A DNA stretch of 64,000 nt, from contig NZ_BHVZ01000001.1 in assembly GCF_003865035.1 (NCBI RefSeq), positions 1,100,949 through 1,164,948 of the forward strand, in the 5' to 3' direction. The DNA comes from Anaerotignum faecicola (GTDB taxonomy: Bacteria; Bacillota; Clostridia; Lachnospirales; Anaerotignaceae). Below the pieces are notes generated by a model, which searched no databases, was not told where the DNA came from, and worked only from the letters and a program-made list of their open reading frames with translations. Made by a program: the position numbers and the translations under genes. How positions within the stretch are numbered: the stretch's first letter is position 1; each line of letters begins with the position of its first letter. Shown here in pieces: positions 29,986 to 40,365 of this stretch.

Positions 29986-30102
29986 CGTAGCATATACTTA
30001 CAAAGGAAGCACTTGTTTTTATCATTCTGGAAAACGAAGGAAACCGAAAAGAGCGGCTGAAAGCGGCGTTTCGGACGGTTCTTTTTTGAGAGAGGGAATA
30101 CT

Positions 30103-31924
<1,822 letters not shown>

Positions 31925-31974
31925 AACATAGTTATATTTGTGAAATCCTCCCGAAGCTTAGGGAGTGATGATAT

Positions 31975-32241
31975 TTCCGCACTAGCCGGGGTGGTAGCGG
32001 TGCCCTGTACTCACAATCCGCTATAGTGAGGGTGATGCTCGCTTTCGACGCAGGGCTTGATGGTCTGCCCTTTGAAAGCGGTGTTGAAGTTTGGGTCTTA
32101 CGCAACATGAGCCTGTGAATCGTGTCAGGGTCGGAAGGCAGCAGCACTAAGCAGTCTACTTGTGTGTGTAGTAAGGGTGCCTGAATGGAGCCGTGGAAGA
32201 AGGTAACGCGTGGGGCGCTGTGGCAACAGCGGGTGTGCGGA
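31975..32241 (+). ncRNA. ffs: Signal recognition particle RNA, large Bacillus type
   Basis: About 267 bases with Alu-domain landmarks GCCGGGGTGGTAGCGGTGCC and CTGTACTCACAATCCGCT near the 5' end, and the S-domain helix 8 region GTCAGGGTCGGAAGGCAGCA. Terminal helix TCCGCAC / GTGTGCGGA closes the molecule. It scaffolds Ffh for co-translational protein targeting. The end positions are estimated from the terminal helix. Confidence 0.95.
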
Positions 32242-32273
32242 CCTTATTTATTTTTGAAATAATCAAAACAGCA

Positions 32274-32319
32274 AAAAAAGCAGGGCTGTGGCTTTCGCCG
32301 ACAACACCTGCTTTTTCTT
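32274..32319. terminator. Terminator shared by SRP RNA and TlpA gene
   Basis: AAAAAGCAGG / CCTGCTTTTT stem with an inner TGTGGC/GCCGACA stem and T-runs in both directions. Confidence 0.85.
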
Positions 32320-32332
32320 TTGCGCTTTTTTC

Positions 32333-33145
32333 TTATTTTGCTAAAATTTCATCAATTTGCTTCTGCACACTTGCCATGGTCTTTTCGTTATCCAGACCGC
32401 CTACGATGACATCACCCACAATATTGCCTTCGCTGTCAATGAGAACAGAGGTGGGGAAGGTCATTACAGAAAGTGCCAGCTTACCTGCCTCGCTATCGGA
32501 ATCAAAATAGATGTTCTGATAGGATGCACCCTGCTTTTTCATAATTTCCTTTGCGGCAGCAATGGTATCCTCGTTTTCATCCAGAGTTTCCACGTTGATG
32601 CCGACAACGGCACCGCCCTTTTCCTTCAGGGAATCATGCAGCTTTTGCAGAGCAGGCAGCTCCCCAACGCAAGGACTGCAGCCGTTGAACCAGAAATTTA
32701 CCAGAGTTACGCTATTGTTGGTAAACAGGCTTTCATCTACGGCATTGCCGTCAAAGTCCTTGCCGGTAAAGGCGGGAAAGCTCTTTGCGCTGTCCAGAGA
32801 GGTGCCGGTGGGATTGCTGTCCTCCTGCGGCAAAGCGGCAAGCTGCTCTTCCAGAGCCTTGATTTTTTTCACATCCTCGCTCAGAGCCTTGAAATCCTCT
32901 TTGCTCAGCTGGTCCTTTATATTTTCCAGTGCCATTTTCAGAAAATCGGCATAGTCGCCTGTTTGAGAGCCGACAGTGTCCTTATCTACCGCATTAAAAG
33001 CGAGATCCCATAAATCCTGATGCTCTGCAATGATTTCATTTTCCTGCTGAATCAGCTCCTCTGCGCTTTGCTTTGCCTTGCCGCAGGCAGTAAAGCCGAG
33101 GACTAAAATAAGAGAGACTGCGAAAAGTAAAATTCTTTTTTTCAT
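32333..33145 (-). CDS. TlpA-like thioredoxin-fold lipoprotein
   Basis: 270 residues. Signal peptide with lipobox GFTAC (Cys21). A helical segment of about 90 residues (SAEELIQQENEIIAEHQDLW) precedes a redoxin domain with active site CSPC (Cys156, Cys159) in NFWFNGCSPCVGELPAL and cis-Pro motif MTFPTSVLID. It acts outside the membrane on thiols. It is last gene of a three-gene operon, overlapping the polyferredoxin stop by ATGA, so electrons probably reach it from that membrane protein. Confidence 0.92.
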   Translation of the reverse strand: MKKRILLFAVSLILVLGFTACGKAKQSAEELIQQENEIIAEHQDLWDLAFNAVDKDTVGSQTGDYADFLKMALENIKDQLSKEDFKALSEDVKKIKALEEQLAALPQEDSNPTGTSLDSAKSFPAFTGKDFDGNAVDESLFTNNSVTLVNFWFNGCSPCVGELPALQKLHDSLKEKGGAVVGINVETLDENEDTIAAAKEIMKKQGASYQNIYFDSDSEAGKLALSVMTFPTSVLIDSEGNIVGDVIVGGLDNEKTMASVQKQIDEILAK

Positions 33146-34026
33146 TTTGTTTCCTCCGTTTTCTGTTTTTTACATCCGTATTGATAGTGAATGGCTTGTG
33201 TGGGACAGGCTGTGATGCAGGCACCGCAACGGATACATTCGTTATGATTCGGTGTCTGAGGAACAGCAACGTCCATTTTGCACGCCCTGCCGCATTTGCC
33301 GCAGGAGATACATTTGTTTTGATCCACCTGAAGCTGCAAAAGGGAAATGCGGTTAAACCATGCGTAAAACGCACCCAAGGGGCAAATCCATTTGCAGAAG
33401 GGGCGATAGAACAGTATGCTCAGGATGATTACAGCCACAAGCACACAGCTTTTCCATGCAAACAGCGAGCCGAGGGCGGAGCGGATGCTCGTGCTGGCGA
33501 GGGAGAGTGGAATGGCACCCTCCAACACCCCCTGCGGACAAAGATATTTGCAGAAGAAGGGGTTTCCCATGCCGACCACGTTTACCACAAACGCAGGCAG
33601 AAGAAAAACCATAACAACCAAAATGAGATATTTCAGATAGCGAAGACCACTGAGTTTTTTGGTTGAAAATTTCTTTGTCGGGATTTTATGCAGCAGATCC
33701 TGAAACCAGCCGAACGGGCAGAGAAAGCCGCAGACAAATCTTCCCAGCAGAACGCCGATGAAAATCAACATTCCTGTGATATAATAGGAAAACTTGAACT
33801 TTGAGGAGCCGACCACTGCCTGCATGGCCCCGATGGGACACGCGCCCGCTGCCCCCGGACAGGAATAGCAATTCAGACCGGGTACGCAGACCTGCTTGGT
33901 GTTGCCCTGAAAGATGGTTCCTTTTAGGAAATTTGGCAGGTGGAGGTTGCTCAAAAGCGTTGCCAGAAGCTGAATACCTCCTCGTATTCTTGCCAGAAGA
34001 TAGGATTTTATTTGTTTTTTAGCCAA
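33142..34026 (-). CDS. 4Fe-4S polyferredoxin membrane protein (NapH/CcdA-like role)
   Basis: 294 residues with four or five membrane helices and many Cys clusters. A Cys-rich loop [20 protein letters not shown] is followed by the paired membrane motifs CGFLCPFGW and CKWICPLGA (NapH/NosR style). The C-terminal ferredoxin domain has two 4Fe-4S motifs, [14 protein letters not shown] and [14 protein letters not shown]. It can pass electrons across the membrane. The start is TTG at 34026, whose bases overlap the stop of the upstream CXXC mini-protein; the longer frame to 34071 would lie inside that gene. It is translationally coupled both upstream and downstream. Confidence 0.9.
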   Translation of the reverse strand: MAKKQIKSYLLARIRGGIQLLATLLSNLHLPNFLKGTIFQGNTKQVCVPGLNCYSCPGAAGACPIGAMQAVVGSSKFKFSYYITGMLIFIGVLLGRFVCGFLCPFGWFQDLLHKIPTKKFSTKKLSGLRYLKYLILVVMVFLLPAFVVNVVGMGNPFFCKYLCPQGVLEGAIPLSLASTSIRSALGSLFAWKSCVLVAVIILSILFYRPFCKWICPLGAFYAWFNRISLLQLQVDQNKCISCGKCGRACKMDVAVPQTPNHNECIRCGACITACPTQAIHYQYGCKKQKTEETK

Positions 34027-34168
34027 TGCCGACACACTCCAGACATAATTTGATTGCTTTGGAGAGCACAACAGCTGCCTCTCCGCGATATGCGCCGTAG
34101 ACCATCATGCCGATGCCGAGCGCAAGAGCGGCAAGCTGAAAAAACGGCGTTGCGAGTTCCTTTTTCAT
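34019..34168 (-). CDS. CD1871A-family CXXC mini-protein
   Basis: 49 residues: [20 protein letters not shown] then [20 protein letters not shown] and the end LCLECVGIG. One N-terminal helix spans the membrane, and the last residues hold the CxxC (CLEC) motif characteristic of the CD1871A family that I recall from Clostridioides difficile annotation. AAAGGA lies eight bases before the ATG at 34168. Its stop overlaps the start of the polyferredoxin gene. As first gene of the redox operon it is likely a thiol or cluster partner of the two larger proteins. Confidence 0.85.
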   Translation of the reverse strand: MKKELATPFFQLAALALGIGMMVYGAYRGEAAVVLSKAIKLCLECVGIG

Positions 34169-34291
34169 GGTTTCGTTCCTTTCGTTCCAAGGGGGACGGT
34201 TTCGTTTTTATTTTTCTTGATGGAACCAGTATACAACATCCGAAATAAAATCTCTGTTAAGAAAAAACTTAATTTTTATTTTATTTCTTTA

Positions 34292-34457
34292 TGGTATAAT
34301 ACCCACGGACATATCCGTGGGTTAGCCGCTTACAGCGTCTATCTGCTGTTTTCACAGCAAATTCTACGATTCGCAGGCATAGCCTGCTCATACCATGCCT
34401 TGTGGAAGAAAATATCTGCTTCGCAGCTGCTTTCTTCCCCTGCAAACATGGTATACT
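34292..34457 (+). promoter_or_regulatory. Two extended -10 promoters enclosing a hairpin ladder
   Basis: First promoter TGGTATAAT at 34292-34300; second TGGTATACT at 34449-34457. Between them lie stems CCCACGGA/TCCGTGGG (34302-34321), TGCTGT/ACAGCA (34338-34353), GCAGGC/GCCTGC (34372-34386), and a long arm ATACCATG / CATGGTAT enclosing GGAAGAAA / TTTCTTCC. The second -10 is part of the long stem. The ladder is the leader of the two-component system when read from the first promoter. Confidence 0.65.
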
Positions 34458-34501
34458 GTAAAAAGGAAAAAAGTGAAGGAAATCGGAAAGGAGGCAGAGC
34501 C

Positions 34502-35179
34502 ATGAAGCTTTTGGTGATTGAGGATGAGAGGATGCTTTGCGACACCATCGCCAAAAGCCTGCACCATGCAGGCTATGAGGTGGATTGCTGCTATGACGGG
34601 GCAGAGGCGTTGGAGCGGCTTTTGATAGAGCAGTATGACTTGATTGTGTTGGATTTGCATTTGCCGGGGATGGACGGCATGGAGGTTTTGGAGCGGCTGC
34701 GCCAAACGGATGCGGAAACAAAGGTGCTGATTTTATCCGCACGCAGTCAGGTTGCGGATAAGGTTGCGGGCTTGGATGCAGGGGCGAACGATTATCTGGA
34801 AAAGCCCTTTCATTTGCAGGAGCTGGCGGCAAGGGTGCGCAGTTTGACACGCAGACAGTTCATTCAGCAAAGCACAGCCTTGGTTTGCGGCGGCATTTCC
34901 TTTGATACCCGCACCAGAGAAACCCTTGTGAACGGGAAGGAAATCCGTCTGACCAGAAAGGAAAAGGGCATTTTGGAATATCTGCTTTTGCACCAGGGCA
35001 GACCAATCAGTCAGGAGGAGCTGATGGAGCATGTCTGGGACGGCAGTGTGGATGCGTTCAGCAATTCCATTCGGGTGCATATTTCTGCGCTGCGAAAGAA
35101 GCTGAAGGCAGAGCTGAACTATGACCCGATCACAAACAAGGTCGGGGAAGGATATCGGATAGGGGGAGAGTGGAAATGA
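34502..35179 (+). CDS. OmpR/PhoB-family response regulator
   Basis: 225 residues. The receiver domain has acidic pocket ED (7-8), phospho-acceptor Asp51 in VLDLHLPGMDG and Lys in EKPFHLQELA. The C-terminal winged helix spans IRLTRKEKGILEYLLLHQGR to SIRVHISALRKKLKA. GGAGG precedes the ATG at 34502; the longer frame from 34217 is leader. Its TGA overlaps the ATG of the kinase gene (ATGA), so both are translated together. Confidence 0.95.
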   Translation: MKLLVIEDERMLCDTIAKSLHHAGYEVDCCYDGAEALERLLIEQYDLIVLDLHLPGMDGMEVLERLRQTDAETKVLILSARSQVADKVAGLDAGANDYLEKPFHLQELAARVRSLTRRQFIQQSTALVCGGISFDTRTRETLVNGKEIRLTRKEKGILEYLLLHQGRPISQEELMEHVWDGSVDAFSNSIRVHISALRKKLKAELNYDPITNKVGEGYRIGGEWK

Positions 35180-36321
35180 AGCGACTTTCTTTACAATGGA
35201 GACTGACGCTGATGACGGCGGTGCTGATTGCCGCTACCTGTATTTTTCTGAATCTGGCACTTTCCAGAGCAGGCATGTTTTATATGGATAAGCTGGGGCA
35301 GGCGATTTTTCATCAGACACCGACGGCGGATTTTATGATTTCCATTCCCGACGCAGATGTGGAGCAGCTTCCTCCCGATTTTGAAATTCAAATTGATGAT
35401 ACCAAAAAGATTTTTACGCTCAGCAGCTGGCTGATCACCCTTCTGATTACACTGGCGAGCGGCTGTATTACTTATTTTGTGAGCGGCTATGCCCTTAGAC
35501 CGCTCAGAAGCTTTTCCGGCAGAATTGCACAAATCCAAGCGGAGAATTTAACGCAGTATCAGGCGGAGGAGCAGCAGATTCCCGAATTTCAGGCACTCAG
35601 CCATTCCTTTGAGGCCATGGTACGGCGGCTTTCGGATGCGTTTTCTTCCTTACAGGAGTTTAACGGCAATGCGGCGCATGAATTTCGCACGCCCTTGGCG
35701 ATGATGCAGGCACAGCTGGAATTATACGAGGAAATGCCGCACCCCGACATGGACGCAGAAACGGTGGAGCTGCTTGCCATGCTGAAGGAACAGACGGAGC
35801 GGCTTTCAAAATTGGTGAAAACGCTTCTGGAAATGAGCGAAATGAACACGATTGAACGGGCGGATGCGGTAGAGCTGACGGCGTTGATAGAGGAGGTGCT
35901 GGCAGACCTTTCCCCTATGGCAGAGAAGCGGCAGATTTCGCTTTTACAGGAAGCGACGGGAGAGGTGCTTTTGCAGGGAAGTGATATTTTACTGTATCGT
36001 CTGCTGTTTAATCTGGTGGAAAATGCCATTCGCTACAACAAAGAGGGCGGAGCAGTGCGCGTTTCGGCAGAGGAGAGGGCGGATACGGTGGAGATTCTGG
36101 TACAGGATACGGGAAGCGGGATTCCCGAAGCAGACAGGGAAACCATTTTTCAGCCGTTCTTCCGTGTGGATAAATCGCGCAGTCGGGCATACGGCGGCGT
36201 AGGGCTGGGACTGACGCTGGTGCGCAAGATTGTGGAGCTGCACGGCGGCACAATCCGCATTGCCGAAAGCGGCGAAGGTGGCACAACCTTTGCCGTTTGT
36301 CTGCCCTGTGGGGCGGCATAG
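35176..36321 (+). CDS. Sensor histidine kinase
   Basis: 381 residues. Two membrane helices (about 10-30 and 82-104) flank a short external loop of some 50 residues; then a HAMP-like segment (YALRPLRSFSGRIAQIQAEN), H-box NAAHEFRTPLA with His168, N-box NLVENAIRYN, and G boxes DTGSGIPEADRE and YGGVGLGLTLV. It phosphorylates the regulator encoded just upstream. The small sensor loop suggests detection of a membrane or small-molecule signal. The stimulus is unknown. Confidence 0.95.
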   Translation: MKRLSLQWRLTLMTAVLIAATCIFLNLALSRAGMFYMDKLGQAIFHQTPTADFMISIPDADVEQLPPDFEIQIDDTKKIFTLSSWLITLLITLASGCITYFVSGYALRPLRSFSGRIAQIQAENLTQYQAEEQQIPEFQALSHSFEAMVRRLSDAFSSLQEFNGNAAHEFRTPLAMMQAQLELYEEMPHPDMDAETVELLAMLKEQTERLSKLVKTLLEMSEMNTIERADAVELTALIEEVLADLSPMAEKRQISLLQEATGEVLLQGSDILLYRLLFNLVENAIRYNKEGGAVRVSAEERADTVEILVQDTGSGIPEADRETIFQPFFRVDKSRSRAYGGVGLGLTLVRKIVELHGGTIRIAESGEGGTTFAVCLPCGAA

Positions 36322-36413
36322 GGCGTGGTGCGGACAGTATCATTTTTTTGAAATTTGTGGTATCATAGCAAAAGAATGTCCGATTCGATTCGGAAAAAAA
36401 GAGGAGTGTGCTT

Positions 36414-38012
36414 ATGGCTTATACGGCTTTATATCGAAAATTCCGCCCACAGACGTTTGAGAGCGTCATCGGGCAGGAGCATATCGTCAGAACGCTGAAA
36501 AATCAGATGAAAACGGGGCGCGTGTCCCATGCGTATCTGTTTTGCGGCACAAGGGGCACGGGGAAAACCTCTACGGCGAAGATTTTTGCCAGAGCCATCA
36601 ACTGCACGAACCCCACGGCGGACGGCGAGCCCTGCAACGAGTGTGCCGTTTGTAAGGATATTCTGGCAGGGAGAAGCGTGAACGTAATTGAGATTGACGC
36701 AGCCTCCAACAACGGCGTGGACAACATCCGCGAGATTCGCGAGGAGGTGAAATATCCGCCGACACAGGGGAAATATAAGGTCTATATCATTGACGAGGTA
36801 CACATGCTTTCGGCGGCGGCGTTCAATGCGCTTCTGAAAACACTGGAGGAGCCGCCTGCACATGTGATTTTCATTCTGGCGACAACAGACCCACAGAAGG
36901 TGCCGGCAACGATTCTTTCGCGCGTACAGCGGTTTGATTTCCGCAGGATTACCACGGAGACGATTGCCCAAACGCTGATGGGCTATCTGAAGGAGGAGGG
37001 ACAGCAGGCGACCCCTGAGGCGGTGCGCTATGTGGCACATCTGGGGGACGGCTCGATGCGTGATTCGCTGAGTATTTTAGACCAGTGCCTTGCCTTTTTC
37101 AGCGGCGAGGAGGTTACGCTGGAAAAGGTACTGGATATTATGGGCGCGGTTGACCAGACGATTTTCTTTGAAATGACAGACGCGCTTGCGAAACGGGATG
37201 CGAAAGAGGCGATGCTTCTGGTGGAGCAGATGATGCAGGACGGGAGAGACGTGAAGCAGTTTGTGACGGAGCTTTTGCAGCACCTGCGGAACCTGCTGAT
37301 GGCGGCAACACTGCCCGATGTGACGCGGATTCTGGATTTATCCGCGGAGGACGGAGAACGGCTGAAAAAGGCGGCAGGAGTGCTTTCACCGGAGGAGCTG
37401 ATTTATTTCATCGGGAAATTTTCCGATTTGCAGAGCGAGATGAAATGGGCAACGAATGAGCGGATTCTGCTGGAGGTGGAGCTGATGAAGCTTTGCGCGC
37501 CATGGACGGAGAAGGATTTGACTGCCCTGGCGGCAAGACTGGGCGAGCTGGAGCGGAAGATGGAAGAAGGCGTGCCGGTTGCCATCACGCAGGCGACACC
37601 GACAGAAAAGCCCAAGGAAAAGCCCAAGCCAAAGCGCAGACCTCCTGCACTGCCCGAGGACAGGAAGGAAGTACAGGAGAAATGGGCGTTGCTGCGCAAT
37701 GACGTGGAGGATGCGGTGCTGAAGGGGATGCTTTCCAAGGTGGAAATCGGCTTCAAGGAGGATGAATTTCTCTATCTCATCTGCGCATATCCTGCGCTCA
37801 CGGATATGATTCAGCGCGGCATGGACAAGATTGCGGCAGTTCTGGAGAAGGAAACGGGCAAAAGCTTCGAGCTGCGAACCACCACGAAGGATGAATATGA
37901 AAAATGGAGAGAAGCGGCATACGGCAAGGAGGAGGAGACACCCTCTGCGGATGCGGATGCGGAATTTGCAAGCCTTCTGGGGCAGTATTTCCCGGAGGCG
38001 GATGTGGAATGA
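36414..38012 (+). CDS. dnaX: DNA polymerase III subunit gamma/tau
   Basis: Clamp-loader ATPase, 532 residues: MAYTALYRKFRPQTFESVIG, Walker A GTRGTGKTS, a zinc module with CTNPTADGEPCNECAVC, Walker B YIIDEVHML and SRC-like ILSRVQRFDF. A Lys/Pro-rich linker (EKPKEKPKPKRRPPALPE) leads to a tau-type C-terminal part. No slippery A-run frameshift site is obvious in the linker. GAGGAG lies seven bases before the ATG at 36414. It is first gene of dnaX-ybaB-recR. Confidence 0.96.
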   Translation: MAYTALYRKFRPQTFESVIGQEHIVRTLKNQMKTGRVSHAYLFCGTRGTGKTSTAKIFARAINCTNPTADGEPCNECAVCKDILAGRSVNVIEIDAASNNGVDNIREIREEVKYPPTQGKYKVYIIDEVHMLSAAAFNALLKTLEEPPAHVIFILATTDPQKVPATILSRVQRFDFRRITTETIAQTLMGYLKEEGQQATPEAVRYVAHLGDGSMRDSLSILDQCLAFFSGEEVTLEKVLDIMGAVDQTIFFEMTDALAKRDAKEAMLLVEQMMQDGRDVKQFVTELLQHLRNLLMAATLPDVTRILDLSAEDGERLKKAAGVLSPEELIYFIGKFSDLQSEMKWATNERILLEVELMKLCAPWTEKDLTALAARLGELERKMEEGVPVAITQATPTEKPKEKPKPKRRPPALPEDRKEVQEKWALLRNDVEDAVLKGMLSKVEIGFKEDEFLYLICAYPALTDMIQRGMDKIAAVLEKETGKSFELRTTTKDEYEKWREAAYGKEEETPSADADAEFASLLGQYFPEADVE

Positions 38013-38084
38013 CACTTGCCAGACGGCGTAATTTCAGATAAAATAAAAAGGATTAGGTTTATGAAATATAAGGAGGAATCAGAC

Positions 38085-38423
38085 ATGGCAAAAGGCGGTT
38101 TTCCCGGCGGCATGGGTGGTATGAATATGAATAACCTCATGAAGCAGGCGCAGAAAATGCAGAAACAGATGATGGAAAAGCAGGAGGAGCTGCAGGCAAA
38201 GACACTGGAAATGACCAGCGGCGGCGGTGCTGTGAAGGTTGTCATCACAGGGAAAAAGGAAATTCAGGAGTTGAAAATCAACCCCGATGTGGTAGATCCC
38301 GATGATGTGGAAATGCTGGAGGATTTAATCATTTCCGCTGTGAACGAGGCAATTCGTCAGGTAGAGGAAATGTATAACGCAGAAATGGGCAGAATGACCG
38401 GCGGCTTAGGCGGTATGTTCTGA
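38085..38423 (+). CDS. YbaB/EbfC-family nucleoid-associated protein
   Basis: 112 residues: Gly/Met-rich start [20 protein letters not shown], coiled [20 protein letters not shown], then [20 protein letters not shown] and [20 protein letters not shown]. It binds DNA as a tweezers-like dimer and is almost always placed between dnaX and recR, as here. AAGGAGG fixes the ATG at 38085; the frame is open upstream without a ribosome site. Confidence 0.95.
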   Translation: MAKGGFPGGMGGMNMNNLMKQAQKMQKQMMEKQEELQAKTLEMTSGGGAVKVVITGKKEIQELKINPDVVDPDDVEMLEDLIISAVNEAIRQVEEMYNAEMGRMTGGLGGMF

Positions 38424-38438
38424 TAAAGAAGGGACAGC

Positions 38439-39035
38439 ATGAATTATTACGGCAACCCGATGACAAGGCTCATTGAGGAACTGGCGGCACTGCCGGGGAT
38501 TGGCGGAAAATCCGCACAGAGACTGGCATTTCACATCATCAATTTGCCAAGAGAGAAGGTGGCGGCGCTTTCCGAAGCCATTCTTGCGGCGAAGGACGAG
38601 GTGAAATACTGTTCTGTCTGCTGCAACCTGACAGAGGAGGAAATCTGCCCCGTCTGCGCGAACCCGAAGCGCGACCATTCGGTGATTATGGTGGTGGAGG
38701 ACCCCAGAGATATGGCGGCGTATGAACGGACGAAGGAATTCCATGGCGTGTATCATGTGCTGCATGGAGCAATTTCTCCTATGACGGGAATTGGTCCGCA
38801 GGATATTCATATTCGGGAGCTGCTCAGCCGCATAGATGGGACGGTTGCGGAGGTCATCCTTGCGACCAACCCGAATGTGGAGGGAGAGGCAACGGCGATG
38901 TATCTTGCGAAGCTGCTGAAGCCTTTGGATGTGAAGGTGACAAGAATCGCAAACGGCGTTCCGGTTGGCGGCGATTTGGAATATGTGGATGAGATTACGC
39001 TTTCCAGAGCCTTGGAGGGCAGGAGAGAACTATAA
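38439..39035 (+). CDS. recR: Recombination protein RecR
   Basis: 198 residues: N-terminal helix-hairpin-helix ([20 protein letters not shown]), zinc finger [16 protein letters not shown], Toprim domain ([28 protein letters not shown]) and Walker-like end [16 protein letters not shown]. It loads RecA with RecO/RecF at gaps. It is last gene of the unit, with a terminator directly after. Confidence 0.96.
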   Translation: MNYYGNPMTRLIEELAALPGIGGKSAQRLAFHIINLPREKVAALSEAILAAKDEVKYCSVCCNLTEEEICPVCANPKRDHSVIMVVEDPRDMAAYERTKEFHGVYHVLHGAISPMTGIGPQDIHIRELLSRIDGTVAEVILATNPNVEGEATAMYLAKLLKPLDVKVTRIANGVPVGGDLEYVDEITLSRALEGRREL

Positions 39036-39047
39036 AGAAGCATAAAA

Positions 39048-39089
39048 AGAAGCGAAGGAAATCAGAAGTTGATAGCCTTCGCTTTTTTT
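39048..39089 (+). terminator. Terminator of dnaX-ybaB-recR
   Basis: AAGCGAAGG / CCTTCGCTT stem followed by seven T; also usable by the convergent ThrE gene. Confidence 0.85.
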
Positions 39090-39096
39090 ATGCGCA

Positions 39097-39849
39097 TTAC
39101 ATGAAATAGGACAGGGTCAGACCGACACCGCCTGCCAAAGAGCAGGCAACGACAAGAGCCTCGACTGCCTTGGTGTAGCCGCTGATAAGGTTGCCTTCGA
39201 GCAGGTCACGCATGGATTTTGCGAAGGTCATACCCGGCAGAAGCGGCATAATGCTGCCGATGATGATGGTGCCGATATGCGCCGAGGGGAAGCGCGGCTG
39301 AATGAGGCAGGTAAGGCATGCTGCCGCAACACCACCCAGAAACGGCCCGAAGAAATAGGGGATTTTCTTTTTGCCAAGCCAGATATCCAGACAGCCTAAA
39401 AACAGCCCGATGACAAAGGCAATGCAGCCATCCAGAAAGAAGGGCGTATCCAGAAAGGAGCAGCAGCCCGAAATCAGACCGTAGCCGAAAACACGAATCG
39501 GGAGGGGATAGAAGGAAAACTGATGGATTTCCTTCAGACGCTCAATGGCCTCATCCAGAGAGATTTTGCCCGAAACAAAGGCGCGGGACATATCATTGAC
39601 CTCGCAGACCTTTTCAAAATTGATGGTACGGGTGCGGACACCGCGCATCATGGAAAGGGGGCCCTTTTCCTCGCGCGGGAGGGTGACGATGAGGGCGGTG
39701 GAGATGGCGGTTGCTTCGATTTTTTCTCTGCCTGTGGTGGAGAGAATCCGTTTCATGGTATCCTGCACACGGAAGGTTTCTGCGCCGTTTTTCAGCATGA
39801 TTTCGCCTGCATCCAGAGCGAGATTGATAAGCTTCGTATCGTTATCCAT
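39097..39849 (-). CDS. ThrE/YjjP large subunit, copy B
   Basis: 250 residues of the threonine/serine exporter large-domain family. The cytosolic N-terminal part (LINLALDAGEIMLKNGAETF, RVQDTMKRILSTTGREKIEA) leads to five or so membrane helices (RVFGYGLISGCCSFLDTPFF, MPLLPGMTFAKSMRDLLEGN). It should pair with the small subunit encoded just upstream. It is a close paralogue of the gene at 40366, and both share MRDLLEGNLISG. Cargo in known relatives is Thr/Ser or, for YjjPB, succinate. Confidence 0.9.
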   Translation of the reverse strand: MDNDTKLINLALDAGEIMLKNGAETFRVQDTMKRILSTTGREKIEATAISTALIVTLPREEKGPLSMMRGVRTRTINFEKVCEVNDMSRAFVSGKISLDEAIERLKEIHQFSFYPLPIRVFGYGLISGCCSFLDTPFFLDGCIAFVIGLFLGCLDIWLGKKKIPYFFGPFLGGVAAACLTCLIQPRFPSAHIGTIIIGSIMPLLPGMTFAKSMRDLLEGNLISGYTKAVEALVVACSLAGGVGLTLSYFM

Positions 39850-39883
39850 AAGGCGTTTCTCCTTTCGTTTGATAAAATTCGGC

Positions 39884-40351
39884 TCAGCTGTTTTTTCTCT
39901 TCAATCTGGGGAAGAAAGAGAACCATGCCTGCGGCAGAACCAGAATGATAACAGAGCCGATGCCGATGGCACCTGCCAGCTTTAGCGCAGTCAGAATATT
40001 TGCGGTTGTTTCCAGCACGCGGCTTTCCATGGCAGAGGTGATGCAGCGATAGACCGCCGCACCGGGTACCAGAGGCAGGATGCCGGGGATATGATAGACA
40101 ATCGTCGGGAGCATGCGGTGGTAGGAAAGAAAGCGCGCAAAGCCTGTTGCGGCAAAGGTTGCCAGAAGCGTTGCCAGAAAGGACGAGCCATCATGCCGAA
40201 GGACAAGCTGATACACCAGCCAGCAGAGGAAGGCGGTCAGCCCGCAATAGGGGATTTCCTTCCGGGGGGCATTGCAGACGATGGCATAGCCTACGCTTGC
40301 AAAGAGTGCAACCAAGGGATGCACAAGATAGAAAAACAAGGTTGTATTCAT
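39884..40351 (-). CDS. ThrE/YjjB small subunit
   Basis: 155 residues, four hydrophobic helices: MNTTLFFYLVHPLVALFASV, LCWLVYQLVLRHDGSSFLAT, and the conserved PTIVYHIPGILPLVPGAAVY of the ThrE_2/YjjB family. GGAGG lies eight bases before the ATG at 40351. It stands between the two large-subunit genes and could pair with either. Confidence 0.9.
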   Translation of the reverse strand: MNTTLFFYLVHPLVALFASVGYAIVCNAPRKEIPYCGLTAFLCWLVYQLVLRHDGSSFLATLLATFAATGFARFLSYHRMLPTIVYHIPGILPLVPGAAVYRCITSAMESRVLETTANILTALKLAGAIGIGSVIILVLPQAWFSFFPRLKRKNS

Positions 40352-40365
40352 AGGATTTCCTCCGT

